Shown one piece after another: positions 20,761-32,866 of a DNA stretch of 64,000 nucleotides. The stretch is from Chlamydomonas sphaeroides (Eukaryota; Chlorophyta; Chlorophyceae; Chlamydomonadales; Chlamydomonadaceae), in assembly GCA_001662425.1 (NCBI GenBank), contig BDDC01000306.1:1-64000 (forward strand). The letters run 5' to 3'. Positions within the stretch are counted from its first letter, which is position 1, and every line of letters begins with the position of its first letter. Below the pieces are notes generated by a model, which saw only the letters and a program-made list of their open reading frames with translations, ran no database searches and was not told where the DNA came from. The position numbers and the translations under genes are program-made.

Positions 20761-23700
20761 ATGGATGTGGGCTGCGCTTCCCTCCCGGGGAACCGCTACG
20801 GCGAGCTGAACCAGGACTACTGCGCGACCGAGGAGTTTGGCTACACCGAGGGAGACAAGCAGAAGCAGACCTACATCGCAGCCATCTGCGATGGTGCGAG
20901 CGCCGCGGACCGGTGGCAGGGTCGGGGGCCACCCACAGGACACCTGCAAAAGAGCTGGGGCCAGGGTCTCGCGGCTGGTCGGGGGCCAGGGGCACACGGC
21001 GGCGTGGTTCGGCGACCAGGGCTGGGGGCCGAGCTATGATTGCCGGCGCCTCGTTGCAGGGGGTTCGGTGGCGGGGTAGCACCAGCGGGCAGCGCTGCGC
21101 CCCGCGGCTGCCCAACCCACCCATGCCCCTCCCTCCGCTTCCCTCTCCCTTCCCCTCCCCCCTCCCTACTCCCATGGTACATCCCCCCGCCCCTCTCCCT
21201 CTCCCTCGCCTGCCCGCCGCAGGCCATGGCGTGCTGGGCGACAAGGCCGCCTGCTACTCGGGCAAGGCGCTGGTGCGGCACCTGCTGTCCAGCAGCCTGA
21301 GGCACCGCCAGCTCAAGGCTGTGCCCGCCAAGGAAAAGGTGAGCTGAAGGGCCGCAGCGCCGTGCTCAGGCCGCAGCAGCAGCGGCAGGCGGGCCTGCCT
21401 CGGGCGCCGCATGGCGCCCGGGGCCGAGGATCCGGGGGTGCGACCTCCGCCAGGATATGATGGGCTGGCGGCGCCATGCAGCGGCTACCGCAAGCAGGGC
21501 CTGCACCCAGCCGCTGATCGGCGCTCCTCGCGCGAGGCCGCGAGGCAGCTGTCAGCGTGTGCGTGTGCGTGTGCGCCCCCTGCGGTGTGCGTGTTGCCGG
21601 GCTGGCGGCGCAGGAGGAGCTCATGACGGCGGCCTTCCTCAAGGGCCACGCCGCGGCGCTGTCGCTGTACGACGACCCGCCCAAGGTCATCCACTACGCG
21701 GGGAACAGCAGGTGCGGTGGCGGGCCAGATCACGTGGAGCAGAGGCGTGCGTACGGGGGGCGCCGGCGGCCAAGCAACGGAGCCCGTCGCCCCGCCCTGC
21801 GCGCTGCGTAGCGGTACCTCTGCCCTGACCGGTCCCCATGCCGCCATGGCGCAGGCCGCCAGTCCCAACAGTCCCGGTGCCTGGCCCTCATCCCTGCGCA
21901 TCCTCTCTCGCGCCCACGCAACATGCCTGCACCCACACTCCCCTCCCATCACCATTCCTCCCCCGTGCCCTGCGCAGCCGCAAGGCGCTGACCACGTACT
22001 CGTTGGGCAGCAGCGGCGGCATGTGCGTGTACCGCAACGGCAGCGGCCCCGAGCGGCTGCTGGAGTTCGGCGCCACGTGCACGGTGGCGGTGGTGCAGGG
22101 GCGCAGCGTGCTGCTGGCCAACGTGGGAGACAGCGCCGCGGTGCTGGGCACAGACACGGGTGGGGACCTAAGGAGGGGTCAGGGCGGGAGGGGGGGCGGG
22201 GCGTATCCGCAGGACCTTAGGAGGGCAACGTGCTGGGGGAATAGCGCCGCAGTGCTGGGCGAGGACACGGATGACACTAGGGAGGGGCCTGGGCGGGCGC
22301 GGCTTGGTAACAGGGGCTCAACTGGGGTGAAGGGGCTTGGGCAAATGGCGGGGGGAGGGCTGGGTGCGGACATGGGTGGGATGCCTGGGAGGGGAGGCTC
22401 GCTGGTGGGGAAGGAGCTGGGAGACGGTGCACGGCGGTGCTGGGCGAGGACACGGGGCCGGGCGGGTGCGATAGCGGGCTTGAGGTGGCGCGGATGCAAG
22501 GCCGTGGTACATGGCGGCAGAGTGGGGAGTGAGGGGCAGGCTGCTGTGCGGGGGGGGGGGGCTATCGCGTACCGACGCGGTGGGCCCGCGCCCGCTCTCC
22601 CGTCCACGCCCTGTACGCCGCTTCATTCCCCGGCCCCGTACCCCACCACGCAGGCGCCTCCTACACCGCCCGCATGCTGACGGTGCGCCACAACGGCCAC
22701 AACCCCGAGGAGGCCGCGCGCATACGGGTGCGCATTGGCTTGGGGCCGCACCGCGGCTGCATCTCAGCAGGGCGCTGAGCGAGCACGCACAGAACCCCAT
22801 CCCATGCCACAGCGAGGCCGCGCAGCTGCTGCCACAGCTGACCCCCGGCCCGCCCTCCTGCTCGCCCTGCCTGTACCCATTACATAACCCTTCCCTTCCT
22901 GCCCCTCCCGCCTCCCAGGCGCTGAACCCCGGCGGTCCCGCCACGCTCAAGGACAGCGATGGCTACCTGTCCATAGCCTCGGGGCCCTGGGCCGGCTACG
23001 AGCTGGCCGTCACGCGGGCGCTGGGCCACCGCAACATGGAGCCGTACGGCGTGGTGCCGCAGCCGCACGTGGTGTCGCTCACGGCGGGGCCTCAGGACTG
23101 CTGCCTGGTGAGCGGGGCGTCAGGGGCGGGAGGGGGCCGTGGGGGATGGGAGGGCCGGGGAGGGGCGGGCAGGTCGGCGGACTAGGAAGGACGGCAAGGC
23201 TGGGTGTGGAGGACAGGGCAGACATGGGTAAGAGGGCGTGCTGTCTTGCGATAAGCAGACCGCGCACGCAGCCGCACGAGCACCGCAAAGGGCGAGCTGG
23301 GGGAGGGGGCCGCGCGAATTTTGCGGTCATGTGGGTCGGCTGAGGGAGCTGTCTGGGAGAAATGGGCAGGGCAGCGGCGCGGTGATGAACGGCTGGCGCC
23401 CGGCCGCGAGAACAGCACCCGCGCAGTCATGCGGCCGGTGGTTGAGTACTCGCGGTTTCGATGTGGCTCGAATCCACGGGTTGGGCTTGCGTGGTGGTGG
23501 GGATGTGGGTCGGGCTCCGCAGCATGTGCTGCAGCCAACAGAGGACAGAGGGCGGCAAACGTTGCGGAGCGGGTTGGCACGGAGCTGCGCACACATCGTT
23601 TGGAGTGCGTGAAGGGATGGGGTTGCGGGCTCGCCGCCATGTGGGTCGGGCCCAGCGTGCATGCGCCGCGCGGCCTCATGCCGAGCAGGGCCCAGCTACC

Positions 23701-24317
23701 CTTGGAAGCGGCCGGTGTACGGCCACCACACTCCGCGAGGCATGTGGTTCGGGCACCGCAGTGTGCTTGGCTGCCGCTGAGCCAGCCTGCTGCCTCCCCT
23801 GTGCGCCCCCACCGGCGCAGATCTTGGCCTCTGACGGCGTGTGGGATGTTATGGACGGCGGCGAGGCGGTGAACCGGGTAATGGAGGCGCTGGGCGAAGG
23901 CAAGACCGCGGCGCAGGCAGCGAAGATCCTGGTGCAGGTGTGTGGGTCGGGGCATGTGGGTCGGGGCATGTGGGTCGGGGTTGGGCTGCTCGACTGCTCG
24001 GCTGCTCGGCCTGCGCCCGGGGCCTGTGGGGTTCTCCTTGCCGCCCCCGGCACGCTCCGTCGCCGCCCTGCTTCCCTGCTGCCCCGTCCTGCCTTCGGCC
24101 TGCCTGGGTGCGGAGGCAGAATCCTTGCGGGCCTGGTACCGTACCGGTGGCCCCAACCGTCTGTGCGCGACTTTGCTCGCTGCTCCCTTGGCTCACCCGC
24201 TGACCTGCTAGTGCCCCGCTCGCCTGCTGCCTGCGTCAGGACGCTGTGGACCTGGGCCTCAGCTCCCCGTGCGGCGAGGCCGACAACACGTCAGCCGTCG
24301 TCATCACCTTTCCCTGA
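20761..24317 (+). CDS. PP2C-family protein phosphatase (PPM)
   Basis: Eight exons (20761-20893, 21223-21338, 21614-21711, 21978-22159, 22654-22727, 22919-23107, 23821-23937, 24240-24317) join in phase to 328 residues, a compact single-domain Mn/Mg-dependent Ser/Thr phosphatase. Motifs appear in order: NRYGELNQDYC, ICDGHG created across the first splice junction (Asp44, His46), LLANVGDSAAVLG, GYELAVTRALGHR, ILASDGVWDVMDGGEAV and EADNTSAVVITF. The Asp residues in the second, third, fifth and last motifs are the usual metal ligands. No kinase-interaction or targeting region is evident. Introns 4, 6 and 7 carry repeats described separately. The substrate is unknown. Confidence 0.92.
22227..22460 (+). 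repeat. two degenerate intronic copies of the PP2C exon 4 end
   Basis: The exon 4 terminus (about 22108-22160, CGCCGCGGTGCTGGGCACAG) is echoed in intron 4 at about 22227-22270 (CGCCGCAGTGCTGGGCGAGG) and about 22428-22460 (ACGGCGGTGCTGGGCGAGG). The copies share the GACACGG just before the donor but not the GTGGGG itself. Confidence 0.65.
23939..23978 (+). repeat. tandem copies of a TGTGGGTCGG motif at a splice donor
   Basis: Intron 7 of the PP2C gene starts at 23938 and holds three copies of TGTGGGTCGG spaced 14 bases apart. The first overlaps the donor region. The same motif recurs singly in other introns of the window. Confidence 0.75.
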
Positions 24318-25400
24318 GCGCGCGCGAGCGCGGCCGCGCAGGCGACGGCTCAGCCGCGGCGGAGGAGCATTGCCGGCGGCCGCGCAGGCGCTGTTGCGTG
24401 CCGGCTGTGGTAGAGGCACGGGAGAGGTGGCGGGTCCTGCGCGGCCTGCTGGACACGTGCCGCGCAGGGGCTGGGGTGAGCATGGGGGCGGAGCTCAGTG
24501 CGCGATGCTTGTTGGTGCTGTGTGTGGGTCGAGTACTGCTGAAATGTTCGAAGCTAGATCCGGAGGCGGAGATGGGCGGCAGCGTGGCCTTACGAGCGGG
24601 GAGCTTGCGAGGGAGTCAAGGCTGTAGTACTCCCGGTCTCGCGCGTGGCTCTTGCTGATGTTACTGGGGACAGTTTTTCTTTCTTTAAGACCAATGGCTA
24701 CCTTTCGTGGGTCTACGCCCTAGTTTTGCAAGGGTCGACTCGTGTTGAAGCTTTGAGCGTGGGCATGGCAGGTTTGGCTTCCCCCTTGGCGCTCAAGTTG
24801 GGGTGGTTGCGGAGGGCCAGGGACGGCGGGGTGGTGTGGTGGCCTTCGCGTTCCTGCTGAAGCAAGTGTACACAGTAGCTCTGTGTTCCAGTGTTAGGCA
24901 CAGAGTACCGCTGTGTGTGGACTTGCGACCGTGTGCGTGTGGAGCATGCTGGCCAAGGCTTGGTGGGTTTTGGCGGACGGGGGGTGGCCGTTGGCGGGAG
25001 GTGCGGCAGGCCGGGGGACGTTGCCTGGAAGGTGGGGCAGGGCGGAGGCGGGACAGAGGCGGGGGGATGGAGTCGTGTCGGTTGTTGGTCCGACCATCTG
25101 TGTTATCTACAAGGTGCTCCTTGGCGTTTATTATACAGCAATGCTTGCGGCGAGCCGGGTGTACCTTCGCCCGATGCAGAAGTGAACAGATGACCTGGCA
25201 GTGATTGTGCATTACATCAAAGCAGCCGCTTCATTTTCACAATACAAGACATATGAAGCCACTTGCTAGCGCCCGATTCCTAGTAGCACCGCGAGTCGCG
25301 TCGCCGTAAGCTTGCAAAGCACCCATCCGGTCTTCCGCCGGCGCCGTCTGCGAAGCCCAACCAGGTGGAGCACTCCGAGTGATGCTGTAATGTTGCTGAG
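24318..25400. other. intergenic between PP2C and START genes
   Basis: 3' UTR of the PP2C gene and promoter of the START gene. Open frames present are short and antisense-like. No RNA gene or conserved motif recognised. Confidence 0.5.
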
Positions 25401-28400
25401 ATGAGCCGGCTGGACACGAGCTCGGCCGCGCTGGGCGCGGGGACCGCGGTGCTGGCGCTTTGGCTTTGGAGCCAAAGCAAAAGGCAAGTGCCGTGCCTTG
25501 CCAAGTGCATAATTGTCGTTTTGCCAGCGCGGGGAGCGCTGCGGGATTTGGAGCGCCCTGCGGCCAACGGCGCCCATCGTTCTCCGCAGCTTGTCACTTG
25601 GCCCCCTGTCATCGGTCACGGCGAGTGGCATCGAGACGCTACAGGCGCTCTTATCCGCGTCACTTGAGGCAAGCCCGTGCGCAGGCCGAGGAACGCCTGC
25701 AAACAAAGCGCCATGCACGATTGCCTTCTCGACCGTTGTCCCCTGCGTTTGGCCCTGCGCAGCTCGGAAGCCCGACGCAAGTGGGCTGGGTTCTGGCACT
25801 TGGCATCTGCCTGTACCCTGCGCTCAGTCGCGGTCGCGGGTTAAAAGGTGCGCATAAAGATTGACGTCAGCTTTGCCTCGCGCCCCTGCGCGGTCCAGCC
25901 TTGACGCCTAGCGTTAAGGTCAATTGGACGCGAAGCCGCTGCGACTCTCAGCCTACCCAGCGCTGACTTCCCGCACCTGCTTGTTGGCCCCGCTCGCAGT
26001 AGCGACAGCCGAGGAAGCTGGCCCCAGCAGCGCTTCCACCGGTGGGCCTCTCCCCCACAATGCGGGTCCCGGCTCGCACCACATTCAGCTGGGTGGCACA
26101 GCAGCGCCGAGCAGCGGCGGCGGCGGTCTCTTGAAGAAGCTGCGCCGCGTGCTGGCGGCGCCGCTGCGGCGCGAGCCCACGGTGCAGGGCTCCCTGGCCA
26201 GCCTCTCACGCAAGCGCAGCTTCGGCAGCCGCTCCTCCGTCAAGTCGGAGGTGAGGCACATCTGTTCCTCGCATGTCACAACCTACGTGCAAGCTTGCGC
26301 AGCCCCACGTCCAGCGCCTTCCCGCTCCACCTGCGCACCTGCAATGACAGCCGTGTACAACCCCACCATCGCGTAGCATGACGTTCCCATGCCGCCGTCC
26401 ATAGGATGTCCTGTCGTCGCGCTTCTCCATGGACTCGATGCTGCGAGGCGCGCAGCAGAATGCCGGCGGCGGGGGCGCAGGCGCAGGGGCACGGCGCGGC
26501 GGCCTGCTGCCGCGGCGCGCCTCCAACAACGGCAGCGGGCCTCGCTGGCAGCCCAGCATGTCCCGCATCGCGTCGGGGCAGCACCTGGCGGGGATGGCCC
26601 CCTCGGCGTCCAGCCTCAGCTCCGTGGGTGAGCAGGCCAGCGGAGCGATGGCGGCTGGCAGGGCGGTGGAATTAAGGGCGCCGGGGGCCAGTGTTGGCTA
26701 TGTGGAGCTCATTCCCGGGGGCATATTGCAACGCTGCTTGCTAACCTGTTGGCTCCCCTCGTGCTCCCGCGGTCTGCAGCGTGCGGCAAGCGGCTGGAGA
26801 TCCTGTCGTACAACGGCTTCCAGGCCGTGGACTGCCTGGCGCACGAGCTGACGGAGGAGGCGTACGCGGGCGTGCGCTCGGTGCGTGCGGGGGCGGCTGG
26901 GAGCAGCTGCGGCTGGGCTGTGCGCGGGGGCTGGGAGCCAGGGCGCAAGGCCGGGGCGGCAGGGCTACGCACTCGCCCGGCCCACATGCTGGTGGCCGGG
27001 TGCAGGCGCCGACAAAGCCCGACCCACCATTCCGGGCGGGCTCCAGGCTGCAGGGTAGTCATTGAGCAGTTCCCGGCATTTCTTGTTGCATCCCTACCCC
27101 TCTTGAAGCCGTTGTCAAGTGCCGTCTGCACCCTACCCTACCTGTTGTGGCCGCCCAGGTGGTGACGGACACGCACCTGCTGCAATTCGGGGCGCTGATC
27201 GGCGAGGCCAGCGCCGAGCTGGCGCTGAGCCAGGCCGGTAGCCCGGGGCCCATCGGCCCTGCGCCTGCCAGTCTGTTTGGGCTGTACGACAAGAAGGAGG
27301 CGTACCGCCAGGTGCGGGCGCGAGGGGTGGGGTTCGCAGTCGCGGCGTGGGCCGGGGCCGGGGCCTTCGGATGCGGTGCGCCGGCGCTTGCGTTTGAGTG
27401 CTGGAAGCTTGGGCGAGAGCTGCGGGGACAGGGCTAGGGGAAGCGGCCGGTGATCGTGTGCCTCAAATCAATGCGATGGACTCCGCTGCAACCGCCCCCA
27501 CTGCCTATCCCCTGTGCTGTGCCAGGGCTGGGAGCTGATCTGCGAGGAGCACAAGCCCGGGCTGCACTACTGGTCCTGGCGCCGCCACCTGCGCAGGGGA
27601 CTGTACATGTACAAATCCAAGACGGTAGGCGGGAGGCGCGGACACGGGTACGATAGGATTGAACGTCTGGCCGGGCTGCCGACCCACATTCCGGCGCCGC
27701 ACCCGCCGCCGCACCTCCAACCTCCCTCCGCCCATTCGCGTACGGCAGGTGTACGAGACGGCAACCACGGAGCAGATCATGGGCTTCACGTACGACACGG
27801 AATTCCGCCGTACCTGGGACGACACGGTCGTCGCGCAGCTGCCCATCGCGCCACCGCCCGACCTGGCCTCGCCGGCCGCCTCGTCGCTCGCGGCGGCCCG
27901 CCCGTCCATGACCCTGGCGGAGGCCGAGGCCAAGGCTTCTGGCGGCCGCTCGGCCTTCATGTACGCGCGCACCAAGTTCCCGCCGCCCATGGCGCCGCGG
28001 GACTACACCTACGTGCGCCGCGTGTGGGCCAAGCCCGACGACGGCGGCTGCTACTGCATCTCGCGCATCGCGCACCACCCCGCGCCGCCCGCCACTGGCG
28101 GCCGCTGCGTGCGCGTGACGGACTTTGTCAGCGGCTACGTTATCCGGTGCGTGGTAGTGGGGGGTCGGGAGCGGGGCAGGGGCACAGCTGGGGCAGGGCT
28201 TGGCTGGGCACCGGTCGCTGTCGAATGGGCTCCGTCGCGATGTGGGTCGGCTCGTGGAGGTCCAATGCGATGTGGGTCGGCATCCGGACTCTCAACGCCG
28301 TCGCCGCTAACAGCTCTCTGGCCCGTTTGTCGCGCCCCCTCGCCTGCTCGGCAGCTCGGGCAAGGGCGTGTTCGACGCCGCCAGCCCCGCGGTGGAGGTG

Positions 28401-29653
28401 GTGAATGTGTACTTCGAGGACCCCTGCGTGCCCAGCGGCATCACCAACATGGGCGTGCGGCGGGCGCTGTGGCCCGTGGTGCAAAAGGCCGAGGTGAGCG
28501 CGGAGCTGATGGCAGGCGGCGGAGACCGGGGACAGGCGGTCACATCCGACGCGCACACGTCCTCCCCACTGCTCCGATCTCGCCCCGTCCGCAGGCCGCG
28601 TTCCGCAACTATCTGCTCACGCGCGTGCACGGAGGCCTGGAGCAGCCCCCGCCCGAGCGCCCGCACGCCACCGACGCGCTGGGCGCCGCGCTGGGCGACG
28701 GCCTCGACGGCGCCGCCGCCGCCCGCCGCGCCGCCGCGGCGGCGGCCGCAGCCGCCGATGCGGACGCAGCCTCGTGCATGGCCGGGCTCCGCCGTGGCGG
28801 TGACCTGCTGGCGCTGGCGGCGACGCTGCGGGCCCGACTGGGCAGTCCTGTCGTACTGATGTACGACGGGTACATGATGCTGTACCGCGGCGGCCGCGCC
28901 GTGCTGCTGGCGGCGGCGAGCACCGGCATGGCGGTCTGGGCCAACACAACCGGCGTAGCCGTCGGCGCGCTGGCCGCGCTCCGCGCCGCCGCCTCGACCG
29001 GCGGCGTTGCGCTGCGCGCCGCCGCCGAGGCCCTCACGGGTCCCGTGGGCGCCGCCGTCAGCGGCACTGCCAAGGCCTCGCGCTCCGGTCAAACCGCGCG
29101 TGTGTTGTGGCGGCTTCTGTGGCCCTGGGAGGCGCCTCTGCAGCGCGCCGGCGGCCGCGAGCGTGGCGCGTCTAGCGGCGGCTCCGTCGCCGACCTGGAC
29201 CGCACTGCCTCGGGCAGCAGCGCCGGCGAGCAGCGGCTCGCGTCGCACCCGCTGCCGCTGGGGGCCCGCCGCGTCACCATGGCCGCGCCCGCGCCCGCCG
29301 GCCCCGGCTCGGGCAGCGGCGAGGGCTCGTCGTCGCCTCGCGGTAGCGGCTCCCGGCGCTCCCGCTCCAGCGGCGGCAGCGGCGGCGGCCTGCTGCGCCG
29401 CTACGCCGGCCTGGTGGTCAAGGTGGCCAAGGTGGCGGGCGCTGGGCTGCTGTTGGGCCGCGCGGCGCGTTCGGATGGCGGCGCTATCGAGCCGGCGGGC
29501 GCTGCCGGGCCGGCGGCTCCGCCGCCATCGTCTCGGCCAGCGGGGCAGCAGCGGCCGCAGCGGCTGGTGACGCCCGCGGAGGCCGAGCGGCAGCGGCGGC
29601 AGCAGGCGCCGAGCCCTCTGCGCCACGCGCTCATGCCCGGCTACAATTGGTAG
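25401..29653 (+). CDS. membrane-anchored START-domain lipid-transfer protein (plant CP5-like)
   Basis: Ten exons (25401-25487, 25685-25847, 26000-26250, 26405-26627, 26780-26880, 27159-27311, 27526-27624, 27749-28146, 28355-28493, 28595-29653) join in phase to about 890 residues. Hydrophobic segments lie near residues 10-25 (GAGTAVLALWLW) and across exon 2 (VGWVLALGICLYPALS), as in plant CP5-like proteins. A Ser/Arg-rich region follows. The START domain begins near residue 327: GWELICEEHKPGLHYWSWRR, YKSKTVYETATTEQIMGF, EFRRTWDDTVV, YTYVRRVWAKP and GGRCVRVTDFVSGYVIR. START domains bind lipids in a deep cavity. The last exon adds about 350 residues, Ala- and Ser-rich with an amphipathic segment (YAGLVVKVAKVAGAGLLL), which is unusual for the family. 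Exon 1 uses CAA|GTGCCG; an adjacent AAG|GCAAGT would break the frame. Confidence 0.88.
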
Positions 29654-31596
29654 CTGGGACATTTAGCAGAACCGAGACAGAGGCCAAGCCTCTGTTGGCG
29701 GGTGGAGGGGCGGCACGATGTACGCTGGCGCCTGCGGCAGAGGCCAAGGATGGAAGGTTTGGGCCATGTGGCACGAGGCAGGGCGCGATGGATGGCGCCA
29801 TTGCAGTACGGCAAGCTTACTTTGCAGCTGCCGAGCTTTTGGTGAGGCGCACAAGCTCGCATAGCATCTTCTCCTTTCGTAGCACGTTTACCGCAGATAG
29901 CGCTGTCGTCGTGGGTGCCGCGAGGCCGCGGCGTGCTTTAGGCGAGATTCGATTGCGGTGCCGTGTGCCGTTGTACCCGCGGATCAATCATGTGTTTGAT
30001 ATTTGGGTGATGTTGCCCCGCTGGAGCCGGAGCCGAGAGAGGGTCACGACTGCCCATGCAAGACGCACGGGGGCAGGCGAGGAGGGGTGCGGCAGGAGGG
30101 AGGAGGGCAGGCGTTGCGCGGGCTAGCCGCGAGCGAACAAGGCGGTACGTGAGCGGACCGAGGGCGAGAGGGGTATCCGGAGGGAGCAGGGCGTGTCTTG
30201 GAAACAGCGCTGGGAAAGGCCGCGTGTTGACCGCGTCGCGCCGCTTCACAGCGGCACGTGTGGCTACGGCGGCGAGGGGCCCGGCGTTTAGGCTTGAGAG
30301 AGAGCCGGCCAGCCGTCTGCTTCGGCAGCCGGATGCGTGGAGCGAACTATTCTCTGCCGTGGGGACGCGGCTGCGGCTGGCTAGCGGCCGTTGTGCCGTT
30401 CCGTGAGGGTCCGCGCGTCATGTGTCGGGCGGGGCCTGCCGTGTCGGCCTGTGTTGTTGGAGGGGCTTCGGGCGCTGCCGCCATCTTTGCTCGCACAGCA
30501 ACACGCGAAGATGGCGGTTGTCCGGGCGCGGTGGCTATTTCGTGACCGAGGCTGCGCCCTGGGCAAACCCCCTGAAGAGATCCCCAATCTAAGCGTTATG
30601 CAAAGCCGAGCACGGCGTGTTCACCCGACCGGCCTGAGTGTGTGCGTGTGTCCACGTAAGGCGTGTATGTAGTATCTTTCCTGTCGTCGGACGGACATCG
30701 CGGCGCCAGCTCGCGTGCGGCCTGCGAGCGTGCTGTGGGAGCGTGTGAGCGGCGCGGCCCGGGCCTAGGCCCCTCGCGGCCCAGCGGCCCAATAGCTGGG
30801 GCCCTTAGTCCGGGACTATAGGTGAGGCTGCCGCAGAGCAGGGCGGCGGCCGAGCTGTTGCCGCGTTAGCGGCTGCAACGGTGTGAGGGAGACGGACTGA
30901 CGGAGGCCGAGCGGCCGACGGAGAGAGGCGCATTGCGTGGGAGGGCTGGGGCTGCCGAGAAATTTTTATGAGCACAGTCTGGTGTGCGCGCGGGACTGTG
31001 TCTGCCTGCGGCGAAGGCGCGGTGTTTGCCTCGCTGGAACCACGGGCAGCCACAGCTCCTTCAGCGCTCAAGGGAGAGGGAAGGGATCGACATCTCCGCA
31101 TTGTAACAGTGACAGCATTCCACATTCCTTGCCTGCGGCAGCGAACGCGCGCTGAGTACGACATCAGCCATGGAGCCAGCATGCGGGGTATGTAGTACGG
31201 GTACGGCTCAGGACGTCCCTCCTGGTACGGCTTAGCCATGCGTCGCCGCCTGCCTCTCCTCCAGTACTCTAGCCGAACGCCTACAATGCACCGCCGCTAG
31301 CCACCCCCAGGCCACGCCGCGTGTTCCCTTCCACATCGACGCGCGCCGCCTACAACGCTAGCGGCCACCTCCAGCGTCCAGGCGCCACAGCACGCGCGCG
31401 ATTGCGCTGCTTGCCACTGCCCGCGTCGTACGGCAGCTGCACGGCCCTCAGCAGCAGACACCGCCAGCCACCAGCCCCAGCCGCCGGTGGTCCCACCGCC
31501 CCTCCACCGCAGCCGCCGTGCGTCCTGCCACCTGCCGCCCGCCAGCACCACGCCGCAGGCGGGGGCCGTGCCTCTCGTCACGCGCTGGTGAGCGCC
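29654..31596. other. long intergenic region
   Basis: Nearly 2 kb between a plus-strand stop and a minus-strand stop, so mostly 3' UTRs. Six-frame reading gives only short, Arg/Gly-rich frames without conserved blocks. No tRNA or rRNA structure noticed. A small transcript here cannot be excluded. Confidence 0.4.
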
Positions 31597-32866
31597 TCAC
31601 CGGCGCAGGAAGTACCACACCAGGAACAGCCCCGCCGCTACCGTGACCACTCCGTAGATGAGGCGCTTGTTGGCCTTGTCGTTGAACACCTGGGGGGAGG
31701 GGACGGGGAGGGCGGTTACGAGGTGGGGCATAGGAACTGCAAGCACGCGGCGCTGCCGGGCCGGCGGCTCGGACCCGTTGCTACAGAGGATGGACGCGGC
31801 AGGGGGGAGCGCAGGTGCAGTGCAGGGTCTGGTGGTCTCAGGTATCCTCCGCTGAGTTCCACGAGTTCCCCCAACAGTGAACGGGTCCGCTGGTCGGCCC
31901 GGCTCAAGCCCGCGACAGCTGGTGGACCAGGAGGTGGCGAGGTGGGAGGCGGCGGGGCCAGGGGAGCCCGCCTGGCTGCGGCAGGGCAAGACGCACCAGG
32001 GCGAAGGCGCTGCCTTTGTCCCCACCCGCGGTGTTGCCTCCTGCCCTCCCTCCTGCCCCACCCGTCAGCCCACCCCACGGCCGCACCATGCTGAACTTGT
32101 CGCCCACTGCGCTCATGAGGCCGCGCACTGACCCAAAGCTGCCGTCCTGTGAGCAGCGCCAAGGCAGGGGAGTGCCGGGGGATGGTGTGGACGGATGCAC
32201 AAGCAGGCAGGCAGGCAGGCAGGCTGGCAGGCCGCAGGGCTGTTTTGTGCTATGGGCCGAAAGATTTTGTAGCACATTCCGCCGCTATGGCCCAGACCTG
32301 ACCACGCACTGCCATGCTGCCTTGCTGCGCGGCGCCCAATCTTCCCTTTTAGCCCCTGCCTCTGCCTCTGCCCTGCGCCTCCTTCTCCCTACCTTTCCCC
32401 TGGCCCGTACCCCGGCCCCCTGCCCCCTGCCCCCTCCCCCACACGGGGCCCCCTTCCGCCCCACCATGCCGTCCAGCAGCTTGTGTTGGTCGCCGACCTC
32501 CTTGTTGATGCCGTGGGTCACCTGGGGCGGGGGGGCGCAGGGGGATAAGGCAACGCATGGGGGTTGAGCAGCGGGCGCGAAGGGCGATGGAGGCCGGCTC
32601 TGCAGCACCGCCCTCACGCTCCGCTTCAGCCGCCTGTGTTGGGAGCCTGGCCGGCCGCATCCAGAGCTGCAGGGTTCGCCCTGGCCCCGGCCCAGCCCCG
32701 TTCGCAGGATGCTCATAGATGACACAGCCTGCCGTCGTTGCTACCGCTTGCACCCACTCGCATCGTTCCCCCCGCCGCTCACGTTCTTCAACAGCGCCAC
32801 CCTGTCCGCCAGGTGGTCCAGCTCGCGGTCATTCTCGCCCTCCAGGGCCTCGACGTCCACCTTATC
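31597..32866 (-). CDS. BET1-like Qc-SNARE (5' end unresolved)
   Basis: Four minus-strand exons in phase 0 (32783-32866, 32465-32521, 32087-32146, 31597-31689) give the C-terminal 97 residues of a small SNARE. Blocks are EALEGENDRELDHLADRVAL, VTHGINKEVGDQHKLLDGM, SVRGLMSAVGDKFSM, then the membrane anchor LIYGVVTVAAGLFLVWYFLR ending in Arg. The order (SNARE heptads with Asp/Gln at the zero layer, short linker, tail anchor) matches BET1/Bs14 proteins of ER-Golgi traffic. An upstream exon ending at donor GTGAGT (exon edge 33042) would add a short Arg-rich lead (NNSRDRRGLSR) in phase, but I find no in-frame ATG before a TAG near 33.15 kb, so the start exon is missing from this model. Confidence 0.8.

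Noticed and set aside
23440..23480. tRNA-like B-box (GGCTCGAATCCACGG) near 23467
   Set aside because: No A box or cloverleaf partner at the right distance, and it lies in a PP2C intron.
25481..25489. AAG|GCAAGT as a further GC-AG intron in the START gene
   Set aside because: It leaves exon 1 in the wrong phase for exon 2; the GT donor four bases downstream (CAA|GTGCCG) keeps the frame.
27659..29653. 664-codon plus-strand open frame starting at a TTG
   Set aside because: It runs through introns 8 and 9 of the START gene; spliced exons in a different arrangement carry the conserved domain.
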